A DNA stretch of 64,000 nt, taken from contig NC_079875.1 in the NCBI RefSeq assembly GCF_029227915.1, positions 22,811,001-22,875,000 of the forward strand, written 5' to 3'. Source of the DNA: Hydractinia symbiolongicarpus (Eukaryota; Cnidaria; Hydrozoa; Anthoathecata; Hydractiniidae). The translations under genes and the position numbers were made by a program. Each line of letters begins with the position of its first letter. The stretch's first letter is position 1. Shown here piece by piece: positions 26,501 through 39,377 of this stretch. The notes under the pieces were generated by a model that searched no databases, was not told the origin of the DNA, and was given only the letters and a program-made list of their open reading frames with translations.

Positions 26501-29500
26501 TCAAAGAAATGGAGAGACAAGAGAAAACCAAAGAAATGGACACACATGAAAAAATCAAAAAAATGGACAGACAACAGAAAACCAAAGAAATACAAGGACA
26601 AGAGAAAATCAAAGCAATGGAGAGACAAGAGAAAATCAAAGCAATGGAGAGACAGAAGAAAATCAAAGAAACGGACACACAAGAGGAAATCAAAGAAATG
26701 GACACACAATCAAAGCAATGGAGAGACAAGAGAAAATCAAAGCAATGGAGAGACAAGAGAAAATCAAAGAAATGGAGAGACAAGAAGAAAATCAAAGAAA
26801 TGGACAGACAAGAGAAAATCAAAGAAATGGACAGACAAGAGAAAATCAAAGAAATGGACACACAATCAAAGCAATGGAGAGACAAGAGAAAATCAAAGCA
26901 ATGGAGAGACAAGAGAAAATCAAAGAAATGGAGAGACAAGAAAAAATCAAAGAAATGGACAGACAAGAGAAAATCAAAGAAATGGAGAGACAGAAGAAAA
27001 TCAAAGAAATGGAGAGACAAGAGAAAATCAAAGAAATGGAGAGACAGAAGAAAATCAAAGAAATGGAGAGACAAGAGAAAATCAAAGAAATGGAGAGACA
27101 AGAGAAAATCAAAGAAATGGAGAGACAAGAAAAACCAAAGAAATGGACACACATGAGGATACCAAAGAAATGGAGAGACAAGAAAAAATCAAAGAAATGG
27201 AGAGACAAGAAAAAATCAAAGAAATGGACACACATGAAAAAATCAAAAAAATGGACAGACAACAGAAAACCAAAGAAATACAGGGACAAGAGAAAATCAA
27301 AGCAATGGAGAGACAAGAGAAAATCAAAGAAATGGAGAGACAAGAGAAAACCAAAGAAATGGACACACATGAAAAAATCAAAAAAATGGACAGACAACAG
27401 AAAACCAAAGAAATACAAGGACAAGAGAAAATCAAAGCAATGGAGAGACAAGAGAAAATCAAAGCACTGGAGAGACAGAAGAAAATCAAAGAAACGGACA
27501 CACAAGAGGAAATCAAAGAAACGGTTCTTTTTTATGGAAATATTAAGTTTTTTCAAAATTTATTCCTATTTTCTGATTTCCCCCTAAATATCTTTAAAAA
27601 AGTATAGATTGCTGTTTATGGAAGTTCTGTTACACACAATTTTACTTTGGTGTAATCTGATTCATGAATAAAAAAACGTATCCTGTAATATTACTGCTGA
27701 CTGTGCTCTAACAGCAGTAAGGGTGGAACCACAAAAAAATACTGAACAACAAAGTTTTGTTTATGCAATGTTTATTTTTAATCTTTTTATTTATATCTAA
27801 AATAGGAATAATCTTTAGTAGGAAGTGTAAAATTGACATTCAAGTTTTAGCTGCTTGTTTTAAAGTTGCGAAATAACTAAACCAATCTTGTTATCTTTGT
27901 TTGTGTGGCCTATGTTGTATGTGACATAGAACATATTACTCCAACCTGAGCAGTGCTTTAATTTCATTCTAAAAATAAGTTCTGGTGTTATTCTTGAAGT
28001 ATTGTGTCCAAATTAAAAATACATTTTTACACTTTAGGTAAACCAATGAAACCTACAAAAAGTAGAAATGGTGTTTGTGCTTTTAATATTGGCAACTTAA
28101 TCTTCTTGCATGTTGCTGCCTGATTTTTACAGCAACAACAACAAAAATGCAATACACAATGTACAGAAAAAAAATTTTAAGGTCTAAATTGCAAGTCTTT
28201 TTTCTGATTTAAAATGAAACGTAATAGCTATACATTGTTTATCATTCCACCAGAAAAAACACGTCCAAAATATATGCAGTGCTTGTACTGAGCTTATACA
28301 ATTTCAAACGACAAAATTTTTAATTAGGAGTAACTAGCCTATATTCACCTTTGTAGTCAATCCTTTTTAAAGTAAAAATGATAATTAATAATTTTTTTGT
28401 TTTCATTTTACGAATGCTGTCATCCACTGAGAAGTGCATTGCAAAAAAATTCGATACGTTTTTTTATTATGAGAATCAGTAGTGACTGACTGTGTTTATT
28501 CTTGGAGCCTTTGTCAGACATATTTGTTCTCATTCTGTTTTTGATAAAAGGAACACAACTTCAGAATTCAGCCTAACTTTGTTCTTATCTATATTATCCT
28601 TATCAGGGTCGTGTTTTTACCGTGTTTTTCGGATTGTGGTTTGTGTCCTTTATTCCAATAGAAAAAGGTCATAATACATTTCTGAATGTTACGAACTTAG
28701 AGTCAACTACACAGTAACATAAAGCTAATGAATCTCCACTTGTGAGTTGTTATTGCTAGATAAATACACTGAATATCAAACAATTCAATTTCATCATAAC
28801 TACATGCATAACATACAACAAACCTTCATCTAACTGTGGACTACCATAGCCAGATGAAAGACTTGCTGCTTTACAAAGAGGTTCGGAGGAATCCACTAAA
28901 ATGCAAGAAATTTTGTTTTAAGATACATAATTATTTTAACTAAGAATTTAGTTGGTAATACTAACTACATGCCTCTAGCTTTTACAAAAGATTGTCAGGG
29001 ATAAAGAAGCAGACTTTCAATAATTTTTTTTTTTATTCACCGTTTAGGAGCAAAACTAATTTTTCAATTCTTGTTAATAAAAACTGGAATAATTTCGCAT
29101 ACATGCCAAAAGGTATAGACCATCTAACCATTTACAAAAACATACATAACAATTTGCCTACCTGAACTTTCTGAACTTTTTCGAACTCTTCCTTCCATTG
29201 GTCGTTTCTCTAAACCAAGAAACATAAAACATAAACAACACATAAATACTTTTTTTAGTGTCACAAAATCAGAGTTTGCTCTTAAAGAATTTAAGGTGAT
29301 AATGTTTTTCAATTTCAATTCAAAATAGTTACAAAGTGTCAATAAAAAGCTTTAAGAAATTACCCCCAGGAATATTTTCTCTTCCAACTAATAAAAACTC
29401 TCTAGTCTTCACAGATTTGTAACGACCATCTTGCAGTGTGATATTAATTATCAAATGGAAGGTGTTGAGTTCTTCAGTCAAAGTTTTTTGGAGGTGATAG

Positions 29501-31540
29501 ACTTTTTTACCATCAACCACATAAACTGAATCTATATCAACTTTAACAAGATACTAAACCGGAAAATAGAGTTAAAGGAATTAAGAACAGTTGTATTAAG
29601 AATAATAAGAAAACCTGGGCAGTTTCAACACTCACACCACACAGGAGACAACCTCAATGGGAGCTTTTGTTCCTTTTCTCCCTAATACCGTCTGCTACCC
29701 TAATACCAGAGAGAAGGGACAAAGGGTACTGGGATCAAGGTTGCAATACAAATATTTTGTAACTGAAAAGATGTCCATTTCTGGCACAAAACCCAAAAAT
29801 ATAAAGTATGCAAAATTTCCTAAAGTTAATCTGTGATAAATTTTGTTGCTTTAGCATAAAATCAACCGGAAGCTACTATAGAGCTAGCTGTACTCCTACT
29901 TTTAGCTAACCCAAACACTGAACACCATATTTGGGAATGGGTGAACAACAAAAAAAGTATGTTAGCTATAGATGCGCAACCAAAAAAAATTTTTATGTAG
30001 CCAACAAATTTAATAAATGGCTCACCAAACTTTGAAATTATATAAAAAATAAAAAATAAACCGAAAAAGAAGAGAAGAGAGGTGGGTTTTGACACCAAAA
30101 CGACGTAATTAAAATTGTATCTGAAGTTAGGTTTTAAACACTACCCAAGGTGTGAGTGAATTATTTGACATTCTTATAATAATTAAAAAACAATTTTTAA
30201 AAAAAGTGATCACCTTTGTTTGACCGAGAACTTGGAATTTTGGCTGTAATTCAACAGGTCCAACGTACTGTGGTGTGTTAACCACTTCGTTTGTACGCTT
30301 GACAAAAATTTGAATACTTTTTATCAGTCCATATGTTACAATATCTTGAAAATCCAATATAATTTCCAATTCACCATTTCTTACTCTTTGTTCGGACTTT
30401 CCTCGTGTACGCTTCTGTAATATAAAATTGACATTAAAATATTTTTGTTCAAAACTTGCTGATGATAGTAAAAAAGTACTATCACAATTGAGACAAAAAT
30501 ATTTCATTTTGTTAAAAAATATTTTTTCTGTTGAACAACTTTTAAGTAGTGTACTATATTTCGTGTGCATGTTTTATGAATTTTACAACTTAGGCCACGC
30601 TTGTGAAAATAACACTCTAAAAACATAAAGGAAGGATTTAAAGAAAGCATTTTTCCTTCAAATCATCACTGGTGCATAAAAGTTTCGATCAATTTTTTTG
30701 GTTTAAATAATGGTTTACCATTTATACATTATGTATTTCTATATGAGACCCAATAACACACTTAGGACTTTTGAAACCAGAAAAATTGTTTGTAACCAAT
30801 CAACTAGAAAAGAAAGAACATTGAATAAGATTGGTTGACGTATAAGTAGGATTGTCTATTTTTTGTCCATTAATGTCAATCAATTCAACTATTTTCTTTA
30901 AGAAGCTTAAATTCCAAAACAAACAAGGGTATTTGTTCAGAATTTTAAGGAGAAAAAAATTCCACACTGTTCAAAAATCTTTCATGATTACACACTAAAA
31001 AAATTTGTTGTAGAAAGACAGCCGAATAAATTTGCACCAATGCAAATATTAATAATTGGAAGTCTTGAAACATAAAAATGCATTACACTAACCTGAATTT
31101 TAAACAATTTTGTTGGAAACTTTTTGTAATCGAGTTGAAGAGGAAAATTATTTTGTTCATAGGATGTGTTAGACATTTGAAAAGTCAGATCAGTTCCTAA
31201 GAAAAACAATTTCAAAAAAGACGGTACTAATCAAAAAGAAATGTGCTCAATTATTAACCCAAGTTAAACCATGGGTATCTGCTCATTAACTACGAATATT
31301 ACTCGCTTAAAATAAACACGTCCAGCAGATGAGTTTTCATGAGCTTAAAAACAAAATGCAAATAATTGTACCTGCCAGAGTGTTTTGAATGTTGTAAGGG
31401 TAGAAATTTGTATCTTGTTGAGAATATTCCGTCTGAAGATCTGTCAAGTTACACAAATCCAGTTGTGTCCCTTGTGATAAACTAACACCAAGAGGTTGTT
31501 GAATGCTCAGCAGAGGTTGCCGTAAGCCTGTGTAAGCCAT
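23559..31540 (-). CDS. Membrane-anchored MYRF-like-architecture protein, paralog B (637 aa)
   Basis: Twelve exons: 31372-31540, 31093-31196, 30214-30414, 29364-29553, 29162-29209, 28824-28895, 25840-26136, 25500-25699, 25036-25174, 24392-24561, 23972-24056, 23559-23797 (1914 nt). Start ATG 31538-31540; stop TAA 23559-23561. Exons 3, 7, 8 and 9 have the same lengths as in paralog A (201, 297, 200, 139 nt), and intron phases match. Residues ~92-221 are the shared beta-rich region; ~222-237 a basic linker (KRPMEGRVRKSSESS). Residues ~262-427 are the module with GDIAYHY, GVITRSQYLEA and MGIVPVRVRGSV. Then come a basic coiled coil (~428-473), one transmembrane segment (~474-497) and an ectodomain with four cysteines shared with A, around YYVC, DRCAYGG, DKKC and NIHC. 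The donor after exon 9 is GTGTGT, weaker than its equivalent in A. Function is unknown; membrane tethering and possible proteolytic release are inferred. Confidence 0.85.
24722..24775 (-). repeat. Short fragment of the ACAGACAGAC dispersed repeat, reverse orientation
   Basis: 'ttataatagccgtataggtc' followed by 'tgtctgtcacgcaaaatgg' is the reverse complement of the tail blocks of the repeats at 49.8-50.6 kb. It lies in an intron of paralog B. Confidence 0.5.
26290..27525. repeat. 27-bp minisatellite with 135-bp higher-order structure
   Basis: Roughly 45 units of a 27-bp sequence close to 'agagacaagagaaaatcaaa' plus 'gaaatgg', with recurrent variants (acagacaac, cacacatgaa, caaagcaatgg). A five-unit block recurs at 26403 and 26538 and again at 27226 and 27361, spaced exactly 135 bp, so amplification also worked on multi-unit blocks. 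It sits in intron 6 of paralog B. Open frames of 140-400 codons on both strands exist only because 27 is a multiple of three. Confidence 0.95.
27526..28823. other. Rest of intron 6 of paralog B
   Basis: AT-rich intron sequence between exon 6 (28824-28895) and the minisatellite. No exon, RNA gene or mobile element was recognised. Confidence 0.5.
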
Positions 31541-34500
31541 CTTTCTTTAAAAATATTTGTTTAACTATACTGTTGAGAGAGAAATTTCACATTGTATTTT
31601 TAAAAACATGGGAAAGATAATAACTAATAAATCCAAAATTATACAGAACTTTTTTCTGAAATGTTGTTTCTTATAAAAGATAATGATTGGATTTCCATGT
31701 TTTTTTGCTTTTTATTACTAAAGCAAGGCTCACATCTGTTAGATTCTCTTGTGTTCCTTCTTATTCAAACAGTTTAAACATTGCAAAAAATTGCTAATTT
31801 TCTATATATATTAGTTATAAAATAGTTGCGAGTCTCTTAAAAAACAAGCATGCCCATAAATGGTAGAGGAGATATTTCAGTTTAGCTATTGTGCCCATAT
31901 CAAGGGCTTTGCAATATGCAAAACAAAATGTTACCCATTGGATAGAGCTTAAAATGGTGAACAGCCTGGAAGGTTTTCTGAGTCCAAAAAGGAACACACA
32001 CCCTTCACATGTCACCAATAGATATAATTATAAAATTATTATAAACAAACTGCAAGCCTTTAGGAAAAATCCATTATGGTGAACAAATAATGGAAAATAT
32101 ATTCGAAGTTGATAATGGCCTGTCCATACACTAAAATTTTTTTTGGCGAGCTTGAAAGCCTGATCAAACTGTATTAAAATCTTGTGCATTTGATGAACAA
32201 TAAAAAGGTATTTGGGCTCAAAGTTTTTTGATAACTTTATAACTAGTCAGTTCCAAAACAGGCTAGTCAGTCTGGCTTGGGGGAATTTAACCAAAATTGG
32301 TTTGCATGTAGGAGATGACATCCATTTTATATTACCAGTTATTAGTACAACGCAATGATAACGTCTATGACATTACTTTATTGTGTTGAAATTCATTTTT
32401 TGAGCCTACTCAAGACTAACTGTACAGTCCATGGAAAAATTAACTTTCATAGGGAGGCAAACAAATACTGAAATAAATTATTATGTCAAGAAACATCCAT
32501 CCATACATTTAAAAATATTAAAATTTGTTTAACCATTGCATTTACTAAGTTGAGCTTGAAACACTGATCAAAATAATGTGTAATGTGTATAGATACTATG
32601 CTTTTGACTATTAAGGGTATTATAGTATTCAGGTTTTTGTCCTTAACCTGTTGTTTCAGCAACTGGTGGGTTGGCCATCTTTGGTGAATTGGACCCGTTT
32701 TTGTCCCCAGGGCTACTCTTAGTCATCCATAAGAAAGACAGGTGGAATAATTAAATTATTCCACCTGTTGTTAACATTATTAAACCTAAAATAATGCTGT
32801 CAAGAAATTTAAAAATGAAAAGAAAATAGAACAATGAAAACATCCATTTTGTCTATCACATAGTTAACTTATATTATAAGCGATACTTTCAAAGAAGATT
32901 TCGTTCAAATAACAAGTTAAATATGCCACAGCTACTTTGAAGCATAAGCAGCAGGCCAAGAGTTTTATAAAACAAAATATGATAAATATATATGAGAGAT
33001 ATGATAATTGCATGCTGATTTGAAATTACAATAGAGTCAATTGGATCATGTTATAATAAAAACTACTCTAAATTTGATTTTTTGAGTGCAAACTCTGATT
33101 GTTGATGCAAGATTAAAAATTCAAAAAAGCAGTTAATTAAAACAGTTATTCAGGGATTACCTGTACTAGTTTCAGGGTTCTTTCTCTTTTTTAAAAAATA
33201 AAATTGTGAAAGAATTAAGGAGATTTGTAGGATTCCAAAAGATTTATAATATTGCTATTAAATTAGAAAGGAGAAACTTTTGAAGGTATAAAGACAAAAA
33301 GAGTAATTTTATACTTTTGCATGGAGACAGACATATATATCTAAATCCAAATGAGAATGTGACAAAAAGACAATTTTAAAAATTACGATAATGCAGCTCT
33401 TACATTGTCCGTCTAGACAGACAATTTGTATTTGAAAATATAAGTTGACATCCATTATTTTCTAGTGACTTAATCTTTCCTTGTTATCTAGCTGATATAT
33501 TCGTCACTCCTAAAGTTCAGTCCTTACATAAAATGCTAAAAATAAAATTATAAAAATCAGAGGCGTTAGAAAATAAAATTGGCAGTAAGCGAGTTAAAAG
33601 CACAATGACTTGAAATATTTAATCGATTTGAGGAAGAATCAAATCGAGAGAGCTGCTTTCAGGCATCCAAGAACATAGAATTTTTAAAACCATGAGCCAT
33701 TGAAGCCTTTACTGTAAATTTCTAGCTAACTCCCTGAAAGGCATCATAAATATTTTTTGAGAATTTGAAAAGTTTTAAGCATACATTTAGGTTGAGCATG
33801 AAGGCTTTGTTTAGCATTATTGTTAAACAGAGCATTCATTATACCAATAATCCTCCTATTAATCAAGTATTTGGATTTGACAATTGACAATTCACACAGA
33901 TCATGCAATAAGGTGAAAATCCCATTTTTCAAATAATTTGAACTAAAAACTGTCCTTCAAAGGTTAAGTTTTACTACAAAGTTGATTTAATTGTTTACAT
34001 TGTTGGTTAAAAGTATAACACATAAAACAACCAACTCTACAATTCCAAGGCTGTGCTTTACAGGTTCTGACATGAAATCAAATCCAATTCAGTCATTATT
34101 ATAACAGCGAAAGAAACAGCAAATGTCAAAATATTTGTGCATTTATTATCATATCATTATATATATAAACCCTTAAATTCATTGTTTTGTAAAATGTCAT
34201 ATACTGTACTCCATTGAGAATAGCAGTTAAAATTTACATCTAAGAATGAAAGGTGAGCAATCAAATAATAACAGGGAAAAATGATTTGTACATAACCTAT
34301 TATTTGTATACAAAAAAGGATTGTTGCTTAAGAAAGGATTGTTGCTTAAGAAAGGATTGACCTTCAGAAAATAGTAAAGCTATTTGTTCAAGACTTGTTT
34401 CCAAATTAAATAACAATCGTCTCTAAAAAGCATTTTAATCTATTCGCATAAATCTAGGCACATATCAAACTTTCTACTCTCTAATAGAAAGCAAAATCAC

Positions 34501-37500
34501 ATGCTTTCTATTAAAGAAACTTTCTCTCCGTATAAATAGAGCAACAATAAACAAAGTAGCTTTTATAAAGTTAATCTCTATTAATTCAAAAAAGTAATTT
34601 CCTCATTAAATTAACTACTCCCCTGTAGTATTAAAAAGATAAAAACGAGAAGTAGGAAGTGTAGGGACACAGAAACAAACTTAATTCTAGAAACTTTTTA
34701 ATTCAATTACCAACACAAAAACAAGTTGAATTGCGGTCTATTATCCTGAAAAGGAGATGCCAAATTATAGGGTACCTCCTTGAGTCTTCTAGGACTAATC
34801 TCCATGAAATGTTTTTGCATACCAAGGGTTTAAAAGGAAAACAATTGCTACTCAACTGAAAAGTTTTTTTAACGCAATATAGTATTTGCAATTTCATAGA
34901 ATAAAATCCCCTGAATAAGGAATAAGGCATGGCAGTAAAAAAAGCCATTGTATATATAATTTACAACGGCATCCGGTAAAAAAACAAACAATGCTGTCGT
35001 AAATCATATTCACGACGGCAATTGAAGGACAAGCCTCACTACCGTCTTAATCCAAAAGAATTATCATAACCTTTCATGACGTTTTTACATCAGCATTAAT
35101 TATGGTGTTGAAAGTTAATGCAAAGTTTTGCAAACTCTGCACTTCTTAATGACGCTTGTACCCACAACATACTTATCAATTTGTGCCCTGATAAAGAAGC
35201 AGAAGCAAAATCCATAGAATTTGATGAATAATTATCTCAACAAGTTTTACAATATGTAATTACTTCTCCATCTTCATTGCATTGCACCAAGGTTTCTAAA
35301 AACCCTAGCTATCAATTTTTTTTTTTGACTTGGCATCCTAGAGTTTGTGTTGTGTTCAATGAGTGAACAAAAACAGTTTACATGTCCTTCACTTAATTGA
35401 CCAAAAGTTAAATATTTTGCTGCTGTAAATTTAGAATACGACAACAGCAAAAGGTGAATGCCGTCGTTAATTCAGAAGGCTGGAAATTTATGCATTGTGA
35501 AACTGCAAGAAAATTGCTGTCATAAGAAAGTTAAAAAACAAAAAGTTCCAGGTGTTGCAAGAAAAAACAAAAACTACAATTAATTCACTATATTTTGTTA
35601 TAAATTAATTAATGTGTGAGCAATGCACTAAAAGTTATTTTAGAACAAAGTACTGTGATTTTTAAGCTCTGTAGAGTTGTTTTCGCATCACTTTTCACAC
35701 ACAAAATTGGTTCTGCAGTGTCCAAAAGCGCAATTAGTGTCTACAATGCAAGAATATTTTCGCTTGTGTGTGCAGTTATTTAAATTTTTTCTCTTTTTTG
35801 TGATTGATTTATTAAGAAAATAATTAGCCGTCAAGACAAAAAGAACAAAATATGCGTCACTTGTTTTTAAAAAGATATGTAGCAAGTTATTCTTGCTTAA
35901 AATAATAAATACAACAGGAAAGTTATTTTCATAAAAACATTTTAGTGTTATTTTAATGCTTTTTGTGCAGTCTCACACATGCAATTTCACATGTGCAAAA
36001 TCTTTTCAGGGACTATAGTTTAATTGTCATATATTTCAAGAGTTTTGCAACATTTCAATTTTTTTTTAAATTCCTAAATGAAGAAGGGTGTTACGACAAG
36101 CATATCCTAGCTTGTTTTTACATGTATTTTTCCTATACAGTGGTCTATGTAACAGCAGTCTTGCAATATTACATTTTATGTTTGCTAACTTCCACACAAA
36201 CCATATTAAATTTTATGTGTGTGATTAAGACCTGAAAATAACAAGCCAAAGCTCAACATGTTTTTGGCTCTGTGTGAAGACATGCTAGTATGATCGCACC
36301 TGCTAGAATGATAATATAAATACAGTATGTTTAACAGTCAAGAGAAAGAGAAGGAAATTTTGTTGACTTTTAAGAAATAATAGTTTGCATTTAACAAGTT
36401 TAATTTGTTTTTAATTGGTTCAACTAGTTTCAAAGTTTGTTTCAATTATACGCCAAAACCTTTACATTGTATCACAAATAATATTTTGACAATTTATCAA
36501 AATCGTTTCAAAATCATTTTAATTTTTTGTAGTCACTCGTTTTGAAATATACATAAAATATAAAATTATTTCTTAAAGAAAAATACAAAACATTTAATTT
36601 GTTGCAAAAATATAAGGTAAAGAATTCCATGTGATGAAAATCATTTCAATTTGTATCAAAAATAAAAAAAATCTTGGAGACAAGCCCTGAGCAAAATGGC
36701 ATGTGTGTATAAAGAACCTATTTCTACAGCATAGTGATAAATAAAAAATAAGAAAACATGAATGACAGATTGCATTAAATAATTGGTACTTTCTGCAACT
36801 ACCTCCACAAGTGAAGAGAATAATCCCTGGGAACAAAGTTGCACCATATTTGTCTCACGTGCATACAGAGATTCAACATAAATTGTATCACAGCACAGCA
36901 TCTAAGTCAGGCTTAAATACTGATAATAATAGGAACAATAAGTCAAGTTAGCAGTGTTCATGTAGCAGTTTACCACAAAATTCTGTTTTTTACAAAAAAA
37001 ATATAAAAAATAATTTTTTTACTTTTTTTTATGTCACAGTCTTTTTTTTTTCATCTTTAATATTGCGATTTTTATTAAAGGGGAAGTAAACACAGATTTA
37101 ATATGTCATCAAAAGAGAACTTGTGTGTTTTATTGAAAGGTATGATAAATAGGAAATGCTCAGGCTTGAGGATTTTGGAGTTTAGTTACTTGATTCAGTG
37201 CTGTCAATATTCTCTTCTACCTTGCTCATGATACTTGTTGAGAAACAAATCCTAAGTTACAAAAGAATAAAATCCTTAGTAATAAATACAAACCAAAACT
37301 TTGATGTTATTAATGAACATAATCTTTAGTAGGGTCTAGCTTTTTTTTCAATAAACACGACATTTCAAAAACAGTATGTTTCTCGAATCTATATATAAAT
37401 GAAAAGCCCTTGCAGGCTAAAAGATTTCGGCTTCTTGTTGGTGTGTAATTTTGTTCCCTATGGCTTTCAAGGTTGCCAATAGCCTGTTTTGTACAGAACT

Positions 37501-39011
37501 TCTACAATGTTGTTCCGTCACTTGAAATAAATAGGTATTATCCCATGATATTATCTTGAACTTGCAAAATGCTTCGTGTAAGTTTAGGTACCTTTAAGCG
37601 GTAAAAAAATGCAAGCCGATCAAACTTCAGAATCATATTCTCAAAAACATTACGCCTTGTCACAGTGACCAGGTAATGGCGTAGGATCTAATCCTATTCC
37701 AGCGCTGTTTGCCACGCGCCGACCAAACAAATTGCTTGGATTTTTTGAGGTTTTAATTTTTTGATTTATTTCAAACATTTTATCTTTAAACATTTATAGC
37801 GCATTTATATGTTTTATATATATTTTTAGTGGACGACCGATGTAGCCCTATAGATCAACTGCATGAAATTTTCTTAGCAATACACCACAGTAGCACAACT
37901 CATTGTGAATCTTTAAAGTTTTAAAATTATATCAGAATTAAGGTCTCCCCAAATGTACAAAAGGTAATCTGTAAAAATTAATACTTTAACAATACTGCAC
38001 TACACTTAGCATTCATAAGAAAATGAAGACGTTTTAGCATATAAATTTAATAAATATATTATTGCTCATGGTGCAGCGATATTTCAGAAATGTTTTATTA
38101 TATATACCTGTGACATGGCTAAAATTGTTATGAAGTTTAAGATATCTAAGATTTGACCATAAAGTTAGATCCTACAAGTTTAACAACAACAAAAAGAAAT
38201 AGAAGTATATAGGTGAGAGAAACAAAAAGGTTATGACTAGGTTCATCGGTTTAGAATCAGCTAAAGAGACCAAATCCAAAATGCGGTTCTGTGGTATTAA
38301 TACTAAAACTAGCCGGGGACCCAGAGTTGAAACACTGGGTTATGCCACAAGTAACTGTGTTACTCGGCGTTGAACGCCAGGAAGAGCGATTAATAAGAAC
38401 TGTAAACTGTGCCACACATTCAGGTGAAGCGCTTTAGTATAGTATGTCATAAATCAAGTGAGGCGCATAACATTATACTGTTTCTGGTGATATATTTTTC
38501 AAAAAATAGGCACACAAATTATGGTCTTTCCAGTGTAATATATTTTTCAAAAAATAACTTTCCACAACTGTAGCTGAAATAAAAACACAGTTTACAACTT
38601 GTCTTGCTACCTTGTCATACCAAAAAAATTTAGTCAAACTTTTTTATTTTTCAAAGAGCGTTCTTGCTGAAAGTTCAAAAATAAATATTACTCCTGGCTA
38701 AAGGATTGGTTCAGGCAAACAACGTGCACATCCATATAGGTATAATACCATTTTTTAAAACTTTATCATAACTTCTGTTAACCAGAAACACAGGAAACAG
38801 GCATTATTAACATTGGACTGAGCGCTTAGTATAAGTAAACTGTGTCATCAATGCGTTTATACGTAACACCCTTGTTACTTTGGTTTAAATAAAAACATTT
38901 GAAAAAAACTTGTCCTTATACCTCATTCAGCTAAAAAAATCACTCGGCAATTTTATTTTCCGAATTAAATTTTTATGACAGTAATAGGTGTCGCTACCTA
39001 CTAAACTGCAT
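31541..39011. other. Gene-poor AT-rich region
   Basis: About 7.5 kb upstream of paralog B without a recognisable exon, transposon or RNA gene. Open frames here are below 95 codons, biased to Phe, Leu, Lys and Asn, and show no family motif. A small three-copy direct repeat of 'aaaggattgttgcttaag' lies near 34316-34366. The part nearest 31.5 kb presumably holds the promoter of paralog B. Confidence 0.45.
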
Positions 39012-39377
39012 TTAGCATAAGAAATATCGATTAAGAATTTTGTTGTACAAATTCAATTTGGCTACTTTTACTCTTTAGCTAGAGGTAGCTAATGAGCTAG
39101 CTAGCTAGACGGCCACAAACTCAACATAAAAATAAATAATAATATACCAAACTTTAAAGTAATATAGATTATTATAGTAATATAGATTTGTATATATACA
39201 AATCTATATTACTATAATAATCTATATTACTTTAAAGTTTGGTATATTATTATTTATTTTTATGTTGAGTTTGTGGCCGTCTAGCTAGCTAGCTCATTAG
39301 CTACCTCTAGCTAAAGAGTAAAAGTAGCCAAATTGAATTTGTACAACAAAATTCTTAATCGATATTTCTTATGCTAA
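39012..39377. repeat. 366-bp essentially perfect inverted repeat (palindrome), no spacer
   Basis: The sequence is its own reverse complement about a centre between 39194 and 39195 ('tttgtatatatacaaa'), with arms of 183 bases. The outer ends are 'ttagcataagaaatatcgat' on the left and its complement on the right; symmetry stops just outside (tgca|tt versus aa|gatt). The arms include 'gctagctagctag' and 'gagtttgtggccgtc' in both orientations. I saw no mismatch by eye. It may be a foldback/MITE element, a recent inverted duplication or an assembly artefact. Confidence 0.93.

Noticed and set aside
26253-27607. Open frames of up to 398 codons (Lys/Glu/Arg-rich on plus, Phe/Leu/Ser-rich on minus)
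   Set aside because: They are produced by the 27-bp minisatellite, whose length is divisible by three; several frames on both strands are open at once and all lie in an intron of paralog B.
14795-31540. Naming the tandem pair as MYRF
   Set aside because: The order of parts is alike, but I could not recognise the S74 peptidase motif or the NDT80-type domain of MYRF, so only architecture is claimed.
31541-37000. Several 60-90-codon open frames
   Set aside because: No motif, no splice partners, and composition as expected for AT-rich non-coding DNA.
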